A stretch of DNA of 39,160 nucleotides from NCBI RefSeq assembly GCF_000190375.1, contig NZ_AEWG01000153.1:1-39160 (forward strand), given 5' to 3'. The notes beneath the pieces are model-generated. The model did no database searches, had not been told where the DNA came from, and was given only the letters and a program-made list of their open reading frames with translations. The position numbers were made by a program, and so were the translations under genes. This document shows, one piece after another, positions 15,760 through 23,626 of this stretch (position 1 is the stretch's first letter; each line of letters begins with the position of its first letter). This stretch comes from Rubrivivax benzoatilyticus JA2 = ATCC BAA-35 (GTDB lineage Bacteria > Pseudomonadota > Gammaproteobacteria > Burkholderiales > Burkholderiaceae_C).

Positions 15760-16866
15760 ATGCTGCGCCGCGTCTTTCAATGCCTGGCCCTGCTGGCCGT
15801 TGCCACGACGGCGCGCGCCGAGCTCGTGCTGGCCGAAGTGCCGGTCGCCGCCGGCCAGACGCGCACGGTGATCGACTTCGCCGTGCCGGCGATGGCCGAC
15901 GGCGCCTACCTGACGCTGGAGTTCTCGCTGCGGCCGGCGCTGCGCGGCGCACGGCTGCTGCCGCCGTCCGGCCCGCCGCACGAACTGGATGCCGCCGCGC
16001 TGAACACGCTGCCGGCCGCCGAGCGCCGCCAGCACCAGCGTGGCGACCTGCATCTGATGAAGCAGCCGCTGCCCGAGCCGGCTCCCGGGCGTTGGCGGCT
16101 GGAGCTGCGCCACGAGCCGGCGGCTGCGGCGGCGACGGCCTTGCTGCAGGCGAGCATCTTTGCGCGCTATGCGCTGCAGATGGAGCGCGTCGGCGGCGTG
16201 CTGCCGGCGGTCGGCAACGAGCAGGTGCTGCTGCTGTATGCCAGCGAGTACGGGCTGCCGCGGCGCGAGCCGGCACCACGGCTGTTCTCGCTGGGCGCCG
16301 ACGGCCGCCGACAGGAGATCCGGCTCGTCGAGGCCGCGAGCGAGCGTCAGCCGCTGACCCTGGTCACCGGTGCCTACGTCGGCCGCTTCGTGCCGCAGGT
16401 TGCCGGGACGCAGCGGCTGCGGGCCGAGGTCCAGCCGCCGGAGGCGACCCGCCCGGTGCGGGTCGAGCTGAGCTGGGAGGTGCCGGCCGCTCCCGCACCG
16501 GCCGAGCTGCCGCTGGCGATGCAGTTCGAGCGCGGGCCCGACGGCTGCTGGCAGCGTGCGCGCTTCGTGCTGCGCTGGGAGGCGAGCCGGCGCGGGCTGC
16601 ACGCGCTCAACGTTCGCCTGGCCGGGCCGCAGCAGGAGCTGTTCGTCAACGGCAGCGCCGAGGTCGCGCGGCCGGGCCCGGTCGAGCTGGTGGCCGTGCT
16701 GGACGCCGCACGCGCCCGCCAGTGGCTGCAGGGTCGGCTGGACCGTGCCGCGGCGGTGACGGTATTGCACGCCGGCGGTGACACGATCGACGCGCTGCTG
16801 CTGCGGCGCGACGTGCTGCTGCCCGAGCCGCTGGACGTCGGTGCCGCCTGCAGCGCGGCGCGCTGA
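15760..16866 (+). CDS. Exported protein of unknown function
   Basis: A 368-residue protein with a clear Sec signal (MLRRVFQCLALLAVATTARA, cut before ELVL). The mature part is beta-rich, with immunoglobulin-like segments: RTVIDFAVPAMADGAYLTL, GRWRLELRHEPA, and RFVPQVAGTQRLRAEVQPP, which looks like a bacterial Ig-like or pre-peptidase fold. There are two cysteines in the mature protein. It lies 13 bases behind the helicase gene and may be co-transcribed, although a shared role is not obvious. I do not recognise the family. Confidence 0.7.
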   Translation: MLRRVFQCLALLAVATTARAELVLAEVPVAAGQTRTVIDFAVPAMADGAYLTLEFSLRPALRGARLLPPSGPPHELDAAALNTLPAAERRQHQRGDLHLMKQPLPEPAPGRWRLELRHEPAAAAATALLQASIFARYALQMERVGGVLPAVGNEQVLLLYASEYGLPRREPAPRLFSLGADGRRQEIRLVEAASERQPLTLVTGAYVGRFVPQVAGTQRLRAEVQPPEATRPVRVELSWEVPAAPAPAELPLAMQFERGPDGCWQRARFVLRWEASRRGLHALNVRLAGPQQELFVNGSAEVARPGPVELVAVLDAARARQWLQGRLDRAAAVTVLHAGGDTIDALLLRRDVLLPEPLDVGAACSAAR

Positions 16867-16870
16867 AGCC

Positions 16871-17920
16871 TCAGCCCAGCGTCGCCATGTCGACGACGAA
16901 GCGGTAGCGCACGTCGCTCCTGAGCATGCGTTCGTAGGCGGTGTTGATCTCGTCCATGCGGATCGTCTCGGTGTCGCTGACGATGCCGTGCTGGGCGCAG
17001 AAGTCCAGCATCTGCTGCGTCTCGCGGATGCCGCCGATCAGCGAGCCGCCCAGGCGCCGGCGCTTGAAGATCAGCGCGAAGACGTCGGGCGAGGGGTGGC
17101 GTTCGGCCGGCGCGCCGACCAGCGTCATCGTGCCGTCGCGCTTGAGCAGCGCGAGGAAGGCGTCCAGATCATGCGGTGCGGCCACGGTGTTGAGGATGAA
17201 GTCCAGCCGGTCGGCCTGGCGCGCCATCTGCGCCGGGTCTTTGGACACGACGACCTCGTCGGCGCCCAGGCGCTTGCCGTCCTCGATCTTGTCGGGCGAG
17301 GTGGTGAACAGCACGACGTGCGCGCCCAGCGCGTGCGCCAGCTTGACGCCCATGTGGCCCAGGCCGCCCAGGCCGACGATGCCGACCTTCTTGCCCGGCC
17401 CGGCTTCCCACTGGCGCAGCGGCGACCAGGTCGTGATGCCGGCGCACAGCAGCGGCGCGACGCCGGCCAGCTGCGACTCGGGGTGGCTGATGCGCAGCAC
17501 GAAGGACTGACGGACGACGATGCTCTGCGAGTAGCCGCCGAAGGTGTTCTCGCCGCCGAAGACCGGGCCGTTGTAGGTGCCGGTGAAGCCGTTGTCGCAG
17601 TACTGCTCCTCGCCTTCGGCGCAGGACGGGCAATGGCCGCAGCTGTCGACCATGCAGCCGACGCCGGCCAGGTCGCCGACCTTGAACTTCGTCACCGCCG
17701 AGCCGACGGCGGTGACGCGGCCGACGATCTCGTGGCCCGGCACCGAGGGGTACAGCGTGTTCTTCCACTCGTTGCGTGCGGTGTGCAGGTCGGAGTGGCA
17801 GACGCCGCACCAGAGGATGCGGATCTGCACGTCCTCGGGGCCGGGTTCGCGGCGTTCGATCGTGAACGGGCCGAGCGGGGCGGTGGCGTCTTGCGCGGCA
17901 TAGGCCTGGATCGTGGGCAT
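16871..17920 (-). CDS. Zinc-dependent NADP alcohol dehydrogenase, YahK type
   Basis: A 349-residue medium-chain dehydrogenase/reductase, the same length as Escherichia coli YahK, an NADPH aldehyde reductase. Catalytic zinc ligands are in CGVCHSDLHT and PGHEIVGRV. The structural zinc site has four cysteines (DSCGHCPSCAEGEEQYC). The nucleotide-binding loop is GLGGLGHMGVK. The NTVAAPHDLDAF and GGSLIGGIRETQQMLDFC stretches are typical of the cinnamyl-alcohol/YahK subgroup. A strong ribosome site (AGGAG) sits five bases before the ATG at 17920. It is divergent from the DUF2242 gene and ends four bases before the unknown secreted gene on the other strand. Confidence 0.9.
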   Translation of the reverse strand: MPTIQAYAAQDATAPLGPFTIERREPGPEDVQIRILWCGVCHSDLHTARNEWKNTLYPSVPGHEIVGRVTAVGSAVTKFKVGDLAGVGCMVDSCGHCPSCAEGEEQYCDNGFTGTYNGPVFGGENTFGGYSQSIVVRQSFVLRISHPESQLAGVAPLLCAGITTWSPLRQWEAGPGKKVGIVGLGGLGHMGVKLAHALGAHVVLFTTSPDKIEDGKRLGADEVVVSKDPAQMARQADRLDFILNTVAAPHDLDAFLALLKRDGTMTLVGAPAERHPSPDVFALIFKRRRLGGSLIGGIRETQQMLDFCAQHGIVSDTETIRMDEINTAYERMLRSDVRYRFVVDMATLG

Positions 17921-17999
17921 GGCGACTCCTGGGTGTGAGAGTGGGGGCGGCGCCGTCACGCGGCGCTCGTACGATAGCGGCGGCGGCGATGTCGTGTCC

Positions 18000-18010
18000 T
18001 GTCCGGGACA
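18000..18010. promoter_or_regulatory. Short palindrome between the dehydrogenase and DUF2242 genes
   Basis: TGTCC-G-GGACA is a perfect 11-base palindrome in the 121-base divergent gap. A possible -10 for the plus gene (TACGAT, 17970-17975) lies upstream of it. It could be an operator; no known consensus matches. Confidence 0.2.
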
Positions 18011-18041
18011 ACCGATCCTCGCCCGCGGACGTTGGAGCACG

Positions 18042-18686
18042 ATGACCCAGTTTTTGCCGTTGCCGGCCCGCCATCGGGCCGGGGCCTTCACCCTGCTGGC
18101 GCTGGCCGCCGTCGTCGCCGGCTGCAGCACGCCGAACAAGATCGCCACCACGGTCTACCAGAACGAGCACTTCAGGCCCGACGAGACCTATTCGCGCCAG
18201 TTCGAGGCCGACGCGCCCACCACCTGCGAGGCCGCGCGGCTGGCGCTGCTGAGCCAGGGCTACGTCGTCACCTCGGCGACGCCGGAGCTGGTGGTCGGCA
18301 ACAAACGCTTCCAGCCCGATGGCGAGATCCACGTGCAGATCACGTTCACCGTGACCTGCGCGCCGGACCCGTTCTACAAGGCGTCGACGACGGCATTCGT
18401 CAACGCCGTCCAGGACCGCTACACGCTGAAGAAGGCCTCGTCCTCGGCCAGCGTCGGGTTGCCGGTGGGCTCGCTGTCGATCCCGCTGTCGGCGTCCGAC
18501 GACTCGCTGGTCAAGGTCGGCAGCCTGACGATCCCCGCGGGCAGCTTCTACGACCGCTTCTTCGGCCTGGTGCAGCGTTATGTGCGCAGCCGCGTCTGCG
18601 GCGGTGAGGAGCGCTGCGCGGCGATCGAGGCGGCCGAGGTGGAAGCCGCCCGGGCCGCGGCGGCGGGCGCGTCCGCGGCGCCCTGA
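18042..18686 (+). CDS. DUF2242 family lipoprotein
   Basis: A 214-residue lipoprotein (signal ending VVAGC, then STPN). The mature part has the DUF2242 pattern: a Tyr/Phe-rich start (YQNEHFRPDETYSRQFE), CEAARLALLSQGYVVTSATP with a conserved Cys, the FQPDGEIHVQITFTV strand with a second cysteine (TCAPDPFY), and a Ser-rich LPVGSLSIPL. The two cysteines may form a disulfide. DUF2242 proteins are nearly confined to Burkholderiales, and their role is unknown. The ATG at 18042 follows TTGGAGCAC, a modest ribosome site. The gene is single and ends before a strong terminator shared with the tRNA. Confidence 0.85.
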   Translation: MTQFLPLPARHRAGAFTLLALAAVVAGCSTPNKIATTVYQNEHFRPDETYSRQFEADAPTTCEAARLALLSQGYVVTSATPELVVGNKRFQPDGEIHVQITFTVTCAPDPFYKASTTAFVNAVQDRYTLKKASSSASVGLPVGSLSIPLSASDDSLVKVGSLTIPAGSFYDRFFGLVQRYVRSRVCGGEERCAAIEAAEVEAARAAAAGASAAP

Positions 18687-18745
18687 GGCGGCGGCGCCCG
18701 AGAGGGCGCGGCAGCCGCTGTCTGCGCCGGCCCCCCAAAAGCCAA

Positions 18746-18775
18746 AAGGGTCAGCGACTTGCATCGCTGACCCTT
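18746..18775. terminator. Terminator shared by tRNA-Asn and the DUF2242 gene
   Basis: AAGGGTCAGCGA (18746-18757), loop CTTGCA, TCGCTGACCCTT (18764-18775) is a perfect 12-bp stem. On the minus strand it is followed by TTGGCTTTTGG; on the plus strand by CGGTTTGTTT. It therefore serves the tRNA on the minus strand and the DUF2242 gene on the plus strand. Confidence 0.85.
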
Positions 18776-18784
18776 CGGTTTGTT

Positions 18785-18860
18785 TGGCTCCCCGACCTGG
18801 GCTCGAACCAGGGACCTACGGATTAACAGTCCGGCGCTCTACCGACTGAGCTATCGGGGA
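18785..18860 (-). tRNA. tRNA-Asn (GTT)
   Basis: A 76-base tRNA on the minus strand. The acceptor stem is TCCCCGA paired with TCGGGGA, with discriminator G and an encoded CCA end (18785-18787). The D-loop (GCTCAGTCGGTAGAGC), the anticodon loop CTGTTAA with anticodon GTT, and the T-arm GGTTCGAGCC are all standard. No nearby integration site or duplication is seen. Confidence 0.98.
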
Positions 18861-18896
18861 AGGAAGACCAAGAGTATAGCCCGAAAACTCAGTTTG

Positions 18897-21065
18897 TCAA
18901 AACTTGAGTGATGCGCTGGCTCTCCAGGTGCGCGCTTGCAGCGGGTACAGGTAGACGTGGTCGAACTGGTACGGCGACTCCTTCCAGGCCTTGCGGTCGA
19001 AGACGTTGTCGACGCCGGCGCGCCAGGTGATGGCGCGGCCGTCGGCCAGCGGCTGGGTCCAGCGTGCGCCCAGGTCGACGCTGGCCCAGCCGGGGATGCG
19101 CACGCTGTCGTCATAGGGGAGCACGGCGCGGTCGCTCTCGGCACGCAGGTCGGCCTGCAGCAGCAGGCCGCCGGCCTGCGGCACGCGCCAGTCGGCGCCC
19201 AGGCGCAGCGTGCGCGCCGGCACGTTCTCCGGGCGCAGGCCGTCGCTGCTGCCGCGCTCGTGGCGCACGGCGTCCAGCAGCATCGCGCTGGCGCGCCAGT
19301 CGACGGCGCCGGTGCGCCAGACGAGGCTGGCCTCGACACCGCGGTGGCGCTGCTCGCCGACGACGCCCAGGCGGCAGGAGTCGTCGACGTCGCCGTCGCA
19401 GCCGGCGTTGAGCTCGCCGGTGCGCGGGCGCTCGATCTGGAACAGTGCCACGCTGGCGTCGACGCTGGCCGAGGCGTGCTTCAAGCCGAACTCGCGCTGG
19501 CGGCTCTTCAGCGCCGGCAGCGCCTGGCCGGCGTTGACGTAGCGCGGGCGGTTCGGCACGACGGCCGACTCGACGCCGCGGCCCCAGCTGGCGTAGACCA
19601 TCGTCGCCGCCGTCCACTGCCAGGCCAGCGACACCCAGGGCGTGGTGAAGCCCTGGTCGTAGTCGGTGGCGCGCAGGCTGCCGTCGTCGTCGGCGCTGGT
19701 GCGCCAGCTCTCGCGCGCCAGCCGGGTGTGGCGCAGCCCGGTCCACAGGCTCCAGCCGCCGGGCAGCGTCATCGCGTCGCGCACGAAGAACTCGGTGCTG
19801 GTCTCGTCGCGGTTGGTGTTGGCGCTCAGGCGGCCGTCCGACGGGCCGGTGACCGCGCTGCCGTCGTCCCGGCCGATGCCGGCCCACTCGTAGACCTGAT
19901 CCTGGAAGCGTCCGCGATACGCTGCACGAAGCACGCCGGCCTCGATCGCGTGCTCCACGGCCCCGGTTCGGGCGCTGCCGCTGACGGCGAGCTCCAGCGC
20001 CTGGCTGTCACGGCGCTCGTTCAGGCTGAGGTACTCGTAGTAGTCGAAGCTGCCGTCGGGGGCGTAGCGATCCGGGAACTCGAGGCTGGGGTCGGGCGCA
20101 TAACAGCCATAACACGCGTACGGAAACGCGGTGCGGTCGTCGGTCCGCAGCTTCTGCACCATGGCCTGGGCGCGCAGCTGCCAGTCCTCGGTGAGGCGCT
20201 GGCGCCAGCGCAGCGACGCGGTGCTGCCTTCCATCTCCACCGGGCCGCCCCAGGGCTGGTGGTTCAGGTTGTTCAGCAGGTCGACGTCGTGCGCGTCGGG
20301 CACGACGTCCCCGCGCAGGCTGTAGCCGGCGGCGCTGGGCTGCTGCTGGCGGCTGTGCTCGATCTCGAACTCGGCGACGCTGCCCGGGGTCAGCTGCCAG
20401 TCCAGCGCCACGGCGAGCAGGCGGCGGTGGCCGTCGCTGTCGCGCAGCCGCGGTTCCATGTCCTCGTAGGCGGCGTTGACGCGCCAGCCGAAGACGCCGT
20501 CAGGGCCGCTGCGGTCGCCGAGGTCGACGGCGGCGCCGGTCGTGCTCGAGCCTTCCCACCAGACGGTGGCGCTGCGTTTGCCGGCCACCGGGCGCTTGAC
20601 GCGCAGGTTGACCAGACCACCCGGCGCGCTGGTGCCGGCCTGCATGCCGCTGGCGCCCTTGAGCAGTTCGACGGCTTCCTTGTTCTCCAGCGCGAACGCG
20701 GTCTCGCCGCTGACCGGCAGGCCTTCGCGGCGCACGTTGAAGCGGTTGTCCAGCGTGTAGCCGCGCACCGACAGCCCGGCCCAGTAGCCGGGCGAGTCGT
20801 AGGCCTCGGAGACACCGGCATCGAGCCGCGTGATGTCGCCGAGCCGGGTGACGTTCTCGTCGGCCAGGCGCTCGGCGCTCCAGGTCTGGGCCTGCAGCGG
20901 CGTGCGCGCGTCGGTCTGGCCGGGGAAGCCGGCGAAGGCCGGCAGGCGCTCGGCGGCGCCGGTGATGGTGATCGTCTCGGTGCCCTGCGCGTGGGCGGCG
21001 CAGGCGGAGGCGAACAGGGCCGCGGCGAGGGCGCAGCGGGTCGGGACGTGGTGTTTCATTGCCAT
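18897..21065 (-). CDS. TonB-dependent outer-membrane receptor, riboswitch-controlled (probable thiamine uptake)
   Basis: A 722-residue receptor with a Sec signal (ALAAALFASACAAHA). The plug domain carries NVTRLGDITRLDAG, WAGLSVRGYTLDNRFNVRREGLPV, and LLKGASGMQAGTSAPGGLVNL split by motif; the remaining 600 residues are the beta-barrel, ending in Phe (ASASLKF), the outer-membrane insertion signal. By sequence it would be called a siderophore receptor. A TPP riboswitch lies in its leader, which argues for thiamine or a thiamine precursor instead. A Cys-x-x-Cys-type loop (YACYGCYAP) is exposed. The start at 21065 is favoured because its ATG lies in a start-codon hairpin with AAGG in the loop; 21059 is the alternative. 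Confidence 0.9.
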   Translation of the reverse strand: MAMKHHVPTRCALAAALFASACAAHAQGTETITITGAAERLPAFAGFPGQTDARTPLQAQTWSAERLADENVTRLGDITRLDAGVSEAYDSPGYWAGLSVRGYTLDNRFNVRREGLPVSGETAFALENKEAVELLKGASGMQAGTSAPGGLVNLRVKRPVAGKRSATVWWEGSSTTGAAVDLGDRSGPDGVFGWRVNAAYEDMEPRLRDSDGHRRLLAVALDWQLTPGSVAEFEIEHSRQQQPSAAGYSLRGDVVPDAHDVDLLNNLNHQPWGGPVEMEGSTASLRWRQRLTEDWQLRAQAMVQKLRTDDRTAFPYACYGCYAPDPSLEFPDRYAPDGSFDYYEYLSLNERRDSQALELAVSGSARTGAVEHAIEAGVLRAAYRGRFQDQVYEWAGIGRDDGSAVTGPSDGRLSANTNRDETSTEFFVRDAMTLPGGWSLWTGLRHTRLARESWRTSADDDGSLRATDYDQGFTTPWVSLAWQWTAATMVYASWGRGVESAVVPNRPRYVNAGQALPALKSRQREFGLKHASASVDASVALFQIERPRTGELNAGCDGDVDDSCRLGVVGEQRHRGVEASLVWRTGAVDWRASAMLLDAVRHERGSSDGLRPENVPARTLRLGADWRVPQAGGLLLQADLRAESDRAVLPYDDSVRIPGWASVDLGARWTQPLADGRAITWRAGVDNVFDRKAWKESPYQFDHVYLYPLQARTWRASASLKF

Positions 21066-21087
21066 CGGAAAGCCTTGGACGATGGCA
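21060..21087 (-). promoter_or_regulatory. Hairpin sequestering the receptor start codon
   Basis: TGCCATCG (21087-21080) and CGATGGCA (21067-21060) form a perfect 8-bp stem in the mRNA, with a 12-base loop containing AAGG. The 3' arm contains the ATG at 21065, so folding would block initiation. It lies just downstream of the TPP riboswitch and may be its expression platform. Confidence 0.5.
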
Positions 21088-21141
21088 GGTCGGCAAACCG
21101 GAGCGCAGCACGGCGCAGGACAGCGCCATGGAACCCGTGGT

Positions 21142-21290
21142 GTGCTTCCCTGCGCGAGCATTACCTCGTGCCGTCCTGTGAGGGACGGGTCGCCGCGTCG
21201 GCCTTGCGGCGTCGGCGGGCGATCAGGTTCAAAGGGACTCTCTCAGTCGGCCGTCCGCGGATGGCAGGCGGCCAACACCCCTAGCGAATG
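21142..21290 (-). ncRNA. TPP (THI-box) riboswitch
   Basis: On the minus strand the conserved core is clear, in order: GCTAGGGGTG, CTGAGAGAGTCCC, TTTGAACCTGATC, and GGTAATGCTCGCGCAGGGA. The P5 stem is CGAG-GTAATG-CTCG (21155-21168). These match the thiamine pyrophosphate aptamer at every conserved block. Between the AACCTGATC block and P5 there is an extra segment of about 53 bases, absent from standard aptamers, with two perfect hairpins (21171-21188 and 21191-21211). A TATCAT -10 (21326-21331) lies upstream. The aptamer ends about 77 bases before the receptor start. Confidence 0.9.
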
Positions 21291-21364
21291 CCTCGCGTAC
21301 CGGGTCGGCTCGCGAAGCGGGGCGGATGATAGCGGCAGCGGCGCGTGCGGCGCGCCGCGCTGTG

Positions 21365-22453
21365 TCAATCCAGCGACGGCGTCTCGACGCCCAGCAGCCG
21401 GTGCAGCTGTGGGCTGGAGGTCGTGTACTGCAGCAGCGCACGGCGCTCCGGGTCCACGTAGGGCACGGCGGCGAAGGCGGCCAGCGTCGCCTCGTGGAAG
21501 CCGCAGAGGATCAGCTTGCGCTTGCCCGGGTAGTGGCAGATGTCGCCGACGGCGAAGACGCCGGGCGTGCTGGTCTCGAAGGTCGCCGGGTTGACGGTGA
21601 CCAGCTTGTGGTCCAGCTCCAGTCCCCACTCGGCGATCGGGCCGAGCTTGGGGCTCAGGCCGTGGAAGACGAGCAGGTCGTCCAGCGCCAGCGTCGTGCT
21701 GCTGCCGTCCGGGCGCATCAGCACCAGACGCGCCAGGCGCTCGCCGTCGGTCTCGAAGCCGGTCGGCTGGCCGATGACGACCTCGACGGCGCCCGCGTCG
21801 CGCAGCTCGGCCAGGCGGCGCAGCGTGGCGGGCAGGGCGCGGAACTCGTCGCGCCGGTGCAGCAGCGTCACACGCGCCGGGCGGGCGGCTTCGGTGGTCG
21901 CGAAGTGGATTGCCCAGTCGAGGGCCGAATCGCCGCCGCCGGCGACGACGACCTGCCGGCCGGCGAAGGCCGCCGCGTTGGCGACGCGGTAGAAGAGCTG
22001 CGTGTCGGCGAAACGCTCGATGCCGGGCAGGCGCAGCGCCTTGGGCTGGAAGGAGCCGACGCCGCCAGCGACGAACACCGTGCGCGCGAGAAAACGCGTG
22101 CCGGTGCTGGTGGCGACGTCGAAGCGGCCGTCGGCGGCACGTTCGAGCGAACGCACCTCCTGGCCGAGATGCAAGCTCGCGCCGAACGGCGCGATCTGCT
22201 GCTGCAGCCGCTCGACGAGCTCACGCCCGGTGCACACGGGCACGCCGGGGATGTCGTAGATCGGCTTGTCGGCGTAGAGCTCGGTGCACTGGCCGCCGAC
22301 GTGCGGCAGCGAGTCGACGACGTGGGCGCGGATGTCCTGCAGCCCGAGCTCGAAGACCTGGAACAGCCCGACCGGGCCGGCGCCGACGATCAGCGCGTCG
22401 GTCTCGATCGGGGGGACAGCGGCGGGTGCGCCGGGCGAGGGGGAAACCGTCAT
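21365..22453 (-). CDS. Ferredoxin-NADP reductase, thioredoxin-reductase-like type
   Basis: A 362-residue flavoprotein that moves electrons between NADPH and ferredoxin. The FAD loop GAGPVGLFQVFELG is near the start, and a NADP loop GGGDSALDWAI follows. The typical YxDIPGVP (YDIPGVPVCTGREL), GGVGSFQPKALRLPG and TPGVFAVGDICHYPGKRKL of type 2 (TrxR-like) FNRs are all present. There is no Cys-x-x-Cys redox pair, which sets it apart from thioredoxin reductase. The start at 22453 is 24 bases after the ferredoxin stop; no good ribosome site is seen. Immediate linkage with fdxA makes it the probable reductant source for that ferredoxin. Confidence 0.85.
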   Translation of the reverse strand: MTVSPSPGAPAAVPPIETDALIVGAGPVGLFQVFELGLQDIRAHVVDSLPHVGGQCTELYADKPIYDIPGVPVCTGRELVERLQQQIAPFGASLHLGQEVRSLERAADGRFDVATSTGTRFLARTVFVAGGVGSFQPKALRLPGIERFADTQLFYRVANAAAFAGRQVVVAGGGDSALDWAIHFATTEAARPARVTLLHRRDEFRALPATLRRLAELRDAGAVEVVIGQPTGFETDGERLARLVLMRPDGSSTTLALDDLLVFHGLSPKLGPIAEWGLELDHKLVTVNPATFETSTPGVFAVGDICHYPGKRKLILCGFHEATLAAFAAVPYVDPERRALLQYTTSSPQLHRLLGVETPSLD

Positions 22454-22476
22454 TCGTCCGCCGGGCGCGGCCCGGG

Positions 22477-22800
22477 TCAGCGCTGCAGGTACTGCAGCTT
22501 GTTCTTGCGGTCCTTCCACTCGTCGGCGTCGGGCAGCGAGGCCTTGCGCTTGGTGATGCTCGGCCAGGTCTTGGCGAGCTCGGCGTTGAGCTGGATGAAC
22601 TGCAGCTGGTCGGCAGGCACGTCTTCCTCGGGCAGGATCGCGTTGGCCGGGCACTCGGGGATGCAGACCGCGCAGTCGATGCACTCCTCGGGGTCGATGA
22701 CGAGGAAGTTCGGCCCTTCACGGAAGCAGTCGACGGGGCACACATCCACGCAATCGGTGTACTTGCAGCGGATGCAGGAATCGAGAACGACGTGAGTCAT
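22477..22800 (-). CDS. fdxA: Seven-iron ferredoxin (FdxA type)
   Basis: A 107-residue ferredoxin with one 3Fe-4S and one 4Fe-4S cluster. The cluster ligands are Cys9 and neighbours in [18 protein letters not shown], where the second CxxC is modified as in 3Fe clusters, and [16 protein letters not shown] for the 4Fe cluster. The C-terminal 50 residues ([17 protein letters not shown]) are the standard extension of the Azotobacter/FdxA type. Its ATG at 22800 has no strong ribosome site; a possible TAAAAT -10 lies about 68-73 bases upstream. It is followed by the ferredoxin reductase, and preceded by cobA with only 69 bases between, suggesting linkage with sulfite reduction. Confidence 0.95.
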   Translation of the reverse strand: MTHVVLDSCIRCKYTDCVDVCPVDCFREGPNFLVIDPEECIDCAVCIPECPANAILPEEDVPADQLQFIQLNAELAKTWPSITKRKASLPDADEWKDRKNKLQYLQR

Positions 22801-22869
22801 TGGAACGGGCTCGGTTGTGATGTCAGGAACTGACGCGGTCGCGGGCGAGGGCGCCAAGCGGGCGGAATT

Positions 22870-23610
22870 TTACGCCTCGCCCTCGGGGGTTCCGGCTTGA
22901 TCTTGCTCATGCGACAGGGTGAGCGCCGAGGCGCCGGCGCCGACGATGACGACGGTCGGCTGGCCTTCGTGGCTTGCGCCGGCCTCGGCCAGCGTCGCGA
23001 CGTCGTGGTGGCTGCGCGCCTCGTCGGGCCAGCCGGCACGCGAGACGACGAGCGCCGGCGTGTCGGCCGGCCAGCCGGCGGCACGCAGCCGTTCGCCGAG
23101 CACGCCGAGCTGCTTCCCGGCCATGTAGAAGACCTGGGTGTCGGCGGCGTGGCTCACCTCCAGCCGGCGTTCGCGCGTCATCGCGGTACTGAAGGCGACG
23201 CTGCGGCCGCGGGCGCGGCGTGTCAGCGGGCGCTGCGCCGACGCGGCGGCGGCCAGCGCGGCGGTCACCCCGGGCACGATCTCGCTGGCGATGCCGGCGC
23301 GTGCCAGCGCCGCCAGTTCCTCCTCGAGGCGGCCGAAGAGGCTGGGGTCACCGCCCTTGAGCCGCACGACGACGGCATGGCGCTGTGCCATCTCGACGAG
23401 CAGGGCGTCGATCTCGGATTGATGCGTGGAATGGCGGAAGCCGCGTTTGCCGACGTCGATCCACTCGGCACGCGGCGCCAGCTCGCGCAGCGCCGGGTCG
23501 GTCAGCGCGTCGTGCAGCACGACGTCGGCTTCGGCGAGACGGCGCGCGCCGCGCACGGTGATCAGATCGGCGGCGCCGGGGCCGGCGCCGATGAAGACGA
23601 CGCGGCCCAT
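22870..23610 (-). CDS. cobA: Uroporphyrinogen-III C-methyltransferase
   Basis: A 246-residue SUMT that uses S-adenosylmethionine to make precorrin-2, the branch point to siroheme and cobalamin. Hallmarks in order: VFIGAGPGAADLITVRGARRL at the start, DALTDPALRELAPR, KRGFRHSTHQSEIDALL, and VVRLKGGDPSLFGRLEEEL (the SAM-binding GGDP loop). It follows cysH by 16 bases in a sulfate-assimilation cluster, so its main job here is siroheme for CysI. It lacks the N-terminal dehydrogenase/ferrochelatase half of CysG, so those steps must come from elsewhere. B12 supply for nrdJ is another use for its product. Confidence 0.95.
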   Translation of the reverse strand: MGRVVFIGAGPGAADLITVRGARRLAEADVVLHDALTDPALRELAPRAEWIDVGKRGFRHSTHQSEIDALLVEMAQRHAVVVRLKGGDPSLFGRLEEELAALARAGIASEIVPGVTAALAAAASAQRPLTRRARGRSVAFSTAMTRERRLEVSHAADTQVFYMAGKQLGVLGERLRAAGWPADTPALVVSRAGWPDEARSHHDVATLAEAGASHEGQPTVVIVGAGASALTLSHEQDQAGTPEGEA

Positions 23611-23626
23611 CAGCGGCGCCCTTGTA

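Noticed and set aside
13620..15761. Long minus-strand open frame opposite the helicase
   Set aside because: The plus strand carries all helicase motifs in order; the opposite frame has none.
18785..18896. Integration site at tRNA-Asn
   Set aside because: No duplicated tRNA 3' end, integrase or foreign-looking genes nearby; the flanks are ordinary chromosomal genes.
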